Assembly (NCBI GenBank): GCA_002427535.1
Contig: DIRK01000014.1
Location: 1-8,831 of the forward strand
DNA length: 8,831 nt
Source of the DNA: Mageeibacillus sp. UBA5438
GTDB lineage: Bacteria; Bacillota; Clostridia; Saccharofermentanales; DTU023
Direction: 5' to 3'
Position 1 is the stretch's first letter. Each line of letters begins with the position of its first letter. The translations under genes and the position numbers were made by a program. Shown piece after piece: positions 6,689-8,831 of this stretch. The notes beneath the pieces were generated by a model that worked only from the letters and a program-made list of their open reading frames with translations, was not told the origin of the DNA and ran no database searches.

Positions 6689-6733
6689 AAATAAAAACGC
6701 CCGTCTCGGAACCTAATGTTCCGGGACGAGCGT
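6689..6733 (-). terminator. T-box-controlled intrinsic terminator before metN
   Basis: On the minus strand ACGCTCGTC-C-CGGAAC (6733 to 6718) pairs with GTTCCG-A-GACGGGCGT (6712 to 6697) around the loop ATTAG, with one C/A mismatch and one G-T pair. Five T then A and three T follow (6697 to 6689). The CGTCCC in its 5' arm (6728-6723) is also needed by the antiterminator, so the two folds exclude each other. Confidence 0.93.
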
Positions 6734-6960
6734 CAAATAACGTCGTGTTACCACCCAGATTCGCCTGAACCTCACAATTCAAGCCTCAGAGAGTACCATC
6801 ATACTCCGGCGCTGTTACGGGCGCTCCCGTCGAAACCTAACACTCAAGCTCAGCTTCGCGGCTCAGGGGCCATGTTCAGCTTTCGGCTTCGACCCGTTTC
6901 CACCATATCGGGCTCTCTGTGCGACTCCAGCCAGCGTACTCTTCCCATCACTGCCTTTTG
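6689..6960 (-). promoter_or_regulatory. T-box leader of metNIQ, methionine type (specifier ATG)
   Basis: On the minus strand the leader shows T-box parts in order. Stem I starts at GGC (6955-6953), closing with GCC (6862-6860), and has a GATGGGAAGAGTA block (6949-6937) with the AGTA of the loop-E motif. The AGAGA bulge (6918-6914) and the distal loop GGTGGAAAC (6904-6896) follow. The specifier side reads TGAAC-ATG-G, placing the methionine codon at 6873-6871. A small hairpin GAGTA/TACTC (6806-6791) comes next, then the T-box sequence GGGTGGTAACACG (6756-6744). Its TGGT (6753-6750) would pair with the ACCA end of uncharged tRNA. GGG (6756-6754) and an ACG pair with CGTCCC (6728-6723) to form the antiterminator. 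Uncharged tRNA-Met should thus raise transcription of metN, metI, metQ and perhaps the deaminase gene. Confidence 0.93.
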
Positions 6961-6985
6961 TTTATTCAATTGTCTGACAGTTTCG

Positions 6986-7007
6986 CACAGATAATTTTCT
7001 GTGTCAA
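6986..7007 (-). promoter_or_regulatory. Possible promoter start (-35) and small inverted repeat between leuS and the T-box
   Basis: The minus strand has a perfect TTGACA (7007-7002) thirteen bases after the leuS stop, well placed to start the T-box transcript. At the expected 16-18 base spacing, however, I see only GAAACT-like sequences, so the -10 is poor. CACAG (7003-6999) and CTGTG (6990-6986) form a five-bp inverted repeat over this site. The region has no leuS terminator of the classical kind, so leuS readthrough into the T-box is possible. Confidence 0.35.
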
Positions 7008-7019
7008 GCCGTCTACTTT

Positions 7020-8831
7020 TTATTTTGCGACCACGAGATTGACAAGCCTGCCCGGCACATAAATCTCTTTCACCACACGCTTGCCATCCAATTCACCCTT
7101 CATCGCCTCATGCGTGCGGGCAAGTTCTAAAGCCTCTTCTTGTCCAAGATCGTGCGGGATATTGACACGCGCCCTGATCTTACCGTTCAGCTGCAGGACA
7201 ATCTCAACCGTATTTTCAACCGTCTTCTCCTCGTCATAGGAAGGCCACGCCTGGTCAGTAATAGCCTGCCCGTAGGCTTGTTTTTCCCAAATCTCCTCTG
7301 TGATATGCGGAGAGAAAGGATTTAAGAGAAGGAGGAAGCTCTTATACTCCGCGTCATTCACAGAGCCTAAATCGTAAAAATGATTCACGAGCGTCATAAG
7401 CTGCGCGACCGCCGTATTGCCCTTCAAGGTATCAATATCGTGGGTCACCTTCTTGATCGTCTGGTGCATCAAAGTTTCTGTCTCCTCACGATAAACCTCA
7501 CCTTTTACCCGTTTTCCCTGCAGTGCCCAAACACGATCAAGGAAACGGGAGCAGCCCTTGATGGAGTTATCATTCCAGGGCGCCGGTTTTTCGTAGTCCC
7601 CGATAAAGACCTCATACAGTCTCAAAGTATCCGCGCCGTATTCTTTCACGACATCATCGGGATTCACCACATTGCCCCGTGATTTTGACATCTTATCGCC
7701 GTTCGAACCCAGGATCATGCCGTGACTTGTACGCTTAAGATACGGCTCAGGCACCGGCACAATGCCTTGATCGTACAGGAACTGATGCCAGAACCGCGAA
7801 TACAGCAAGTGCAAGGTCGTATGCTCCATGCCGCCGTTATACCAGTCCACCGGCAGCCAGTAATCAAGCGCTTCTTGTGACGCCAAACCCGTCTCGCAGT
7901 AAGGATCGGTGTAGCGGATAAAATACCAGGAGGATCCGGCCCAGTTCGGCATCGTATCGGTCTCGCGTTTTCCGGGACCTCCGCAAACGGGGCAGGAGGT
8001 ATTGACCCAGTCCGTGATCTTCGCAAGCGGCGATTCGCCCGTCTCCGTCGGCAAATAAGAATCAATGTCAGGGAGGCGGAGCGGAAGCTCGTCCTCCGGT
8101 AAGGGCTGCCAACCACAGGTCTCACAGTGAACCATGGGGATAGGCTCCCCCCAATAGCGCTGGCGCGAAAAGACCCAGTCACGGATCTTGTAGTTCACCT
8201 TGCTTTTGCCGATGCCCTCTTCTTCTGCCCACAAGATGACGCGAGAAATCGCGTCCTCAGCCTTCATGCCGTCAATAAAACCCGAGTTCACCATAATGCC
8301 CGTCTCAATGTCGGTAAAAGGTCCCTCACTCGTGTCGCCGCCCTCCACGACACAGACAATCGGAAGATCAAAGACTTTCGCAAATTCATAGTCGCGCTCA
8401 TCGTGACCGGGCACCGCCATAATGGCGCCCGTCCCATAAGTCGTCAGCACATAGTCCGAGATAAAGATGGGGATTTCACCTCTCGTCCCCGGGTTGATAC
8501 CGTTCACCCCCAAGAGCCGCACCCCTGTCTTTTCTTTCGCAAGCTCCGTGCGCTCAAACTCAGATTTGCGGTTGGCCTCCTCTCGGTACGCTTGAATCTC
8601 CTCGACATTGTCAAGCAAGCCTTTTTCCAGCCATTCATCTAAAAGCGCATGCTCAGGCGACATGACCATATAGGTCGCCCCCCAGAGTGTATCGGGGCGC
8701 GTCGTAAAAACAGGCAACAGATCGCCCGCGGTGGTTCCAAAATCAAGTTCGGCGCCGGTACTTCTGCCGATCCAATTGCGTTGCTGGGCGTTGACCCGCT
8801 CAATAAAGTCAACTTCATTTAATCCGTCAAG
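7020..8831 (-). CDS. leuS: Leucyl-tRNA synthetase, C-terminal 603 residues (5' end outside window)
   Basis: The enzyme charges tRNA-Leu with leucine in the cytosol. The open frame reaches the window edge; bacterial LeuRS is about 800-880 residues, so the N-terminal part with the HIGH motif is missing. Visible are N-W-I-G-R-S before the CP1 editing domain, the editing-site T-T-R-P-D-T-L-W-G motif and G-H-D-E-R-D-Y-E-F, then the return to the catalytic domain with F-S-R-Q-R-Y-W-G-E-P-I-P. Two cysteine knuckles (CETC and CPVC) suggest zinc binding. MPNWAGSSWYF, YNGGMEHTTLHLLYSRFWH and KMSKS (7680-7694) complete the active site, followed by the anticodon-binding domain and a C terminus ending VNLVVAK. 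Both editing motifs look intact. The sequence resembles Bacillota LeuRS. Its own leader lies beyond the window. Confidence 0.98.
   Translation of the reverse strand, partial: LDGLNEVDFIERVNAQQRNWIGRSTGAELDFGTTAGDLLPVFTTRPDTLWGATYMVMSPEHALLDEWLEKGLLDNVEEIQAYREEANRKSEFERTELAKEKTGVRLLGVNGINPGTRGEIPIFISDYVLTTYGTGAIMAVPGHDERDYEFAKVFDLPIVCVVEGGDTSEGPFTDIETGIMVNSGFIDGMKAEDAISRVILWAEEEGIGKSKVNYKIRDWVFSRQRYWGEPIPMVHCETCGWQPLPEDELPLRLPDIDSYLPTETGESPLAKITDWVNTSCPVCGGPGKRETDTMPNWAGSSWYFIRYTDPYCETGLASQEALDYWLPVDWYNGGMEHTTLHLLYSRFWHQFLYDQGIVPVPEPYLKRTSHGMILGSNGDKMSKSRGNVVNPDDVVKEYGADTLRLYEVFIGDYEKPAPWNDNSIKGCSRFLDRVWALQGKRVKGEVYREETETLMHQTIKKVTHDIDTLKGNTAVAQLMTLVNHFYDLGSVNDAEYKSFLLLLNPFSPHITEEIWEKQAYGQAITDQAWPSYDEEKTVENTVEIVLQLNGKIRARVNIPHDLGQEEALELARTHEAMKGELDGKRVVKEIYVPGRLVNLVVAK

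Noticed and set aside
6716..6994. A 92-codon open frame on the plus strand across the metN leader
   Set aside because: The same bases form a complete T-box leader on the other strand, which explains them fully.
6660..7019. SAM-I (S-box) riboswitch upstream of metN
   Set aside because: The leader instead shows the T-box sequence GGGTGGTAACACG, loop-E AGTA and a specifier ATG; no S-box conserved blocks were seen.
7715..8182. A 155-codon open frame on the minus strand in another frame
   Set aside because: It overlaps leuS, is rich in Arg, Cys and Ser as expected for a shifted frame of a GC-rich gene, and resembles no known protein.
8127..8642. A 171-codon open frame on the plus strand
   Set aside because: It lies wholly antisense to leuS, whose translated sequence is conserved throughout; the frame has no ribosome binding site or recognisable protein pattern.

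Overview
The window looks like a chromosomal segment from a Gram-positive, Bacillota-type (Firmicutes) bacterium of intermediate G+C content. The evidence is a T-box leader with a canonical terminator, a lipoprotein substrate-binding protein, a ComEB-type dCMP deaminase, a Firmicutes-like leucyl-tRNA synthetase and strong AGGAG-type ribosome binding sites. There is no sign of a phage, an insertion sequence, a CRISPR array or a tRNA/rRNA gene. I cannot name a genus from sequence alone.

Left part (1-2557): the 3' end of a protein-L-isoaspartate methyltransferase gene (+) meets an AEC-family transporter gene (-) tail to tail, with stop codons sharing four bases. A 140-base divergent intergenic region then separates the transporter from a (+) pair, deoD (purine nucleoside phosphorylase) and a dCMP deaminase gene. 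That pair ends at a perfect 26-bp palindrome that can act as a terminator on both strands.

Right part (2616-8831): everything is on the minus strand. Read 5' to 3', it holds the 3' three quarters of leuS (cut by the window edge), a methionine-type T-box leader with specifier codon ATG, then metN, metI and metQ (the methionine ABC importer), and finally an 8-oxoguanine deaminase-type amidohydrolase. The T-box should let the importer be expressed when uncharged tRNA-Met accumulates. The deaminase lies 98 bases after metQ, so it may ride on the same transcript, although the gap carries a structured element of its own.

Two themes run through the window: nucleoside and base salvage (deoD, dCMP deaminase, 8-oxoguanine deaminase) and methionine supply (T-box plus metNIQ). 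The points most worth a second look are the 8-oxoguanine deaminase downstream of a tRNA-Met-controlled importer, the alternative-hairpin element in front of it, and an abrupt change in strand composition near the palindrome. No clearly new system was found; most genes belong to well-known families.
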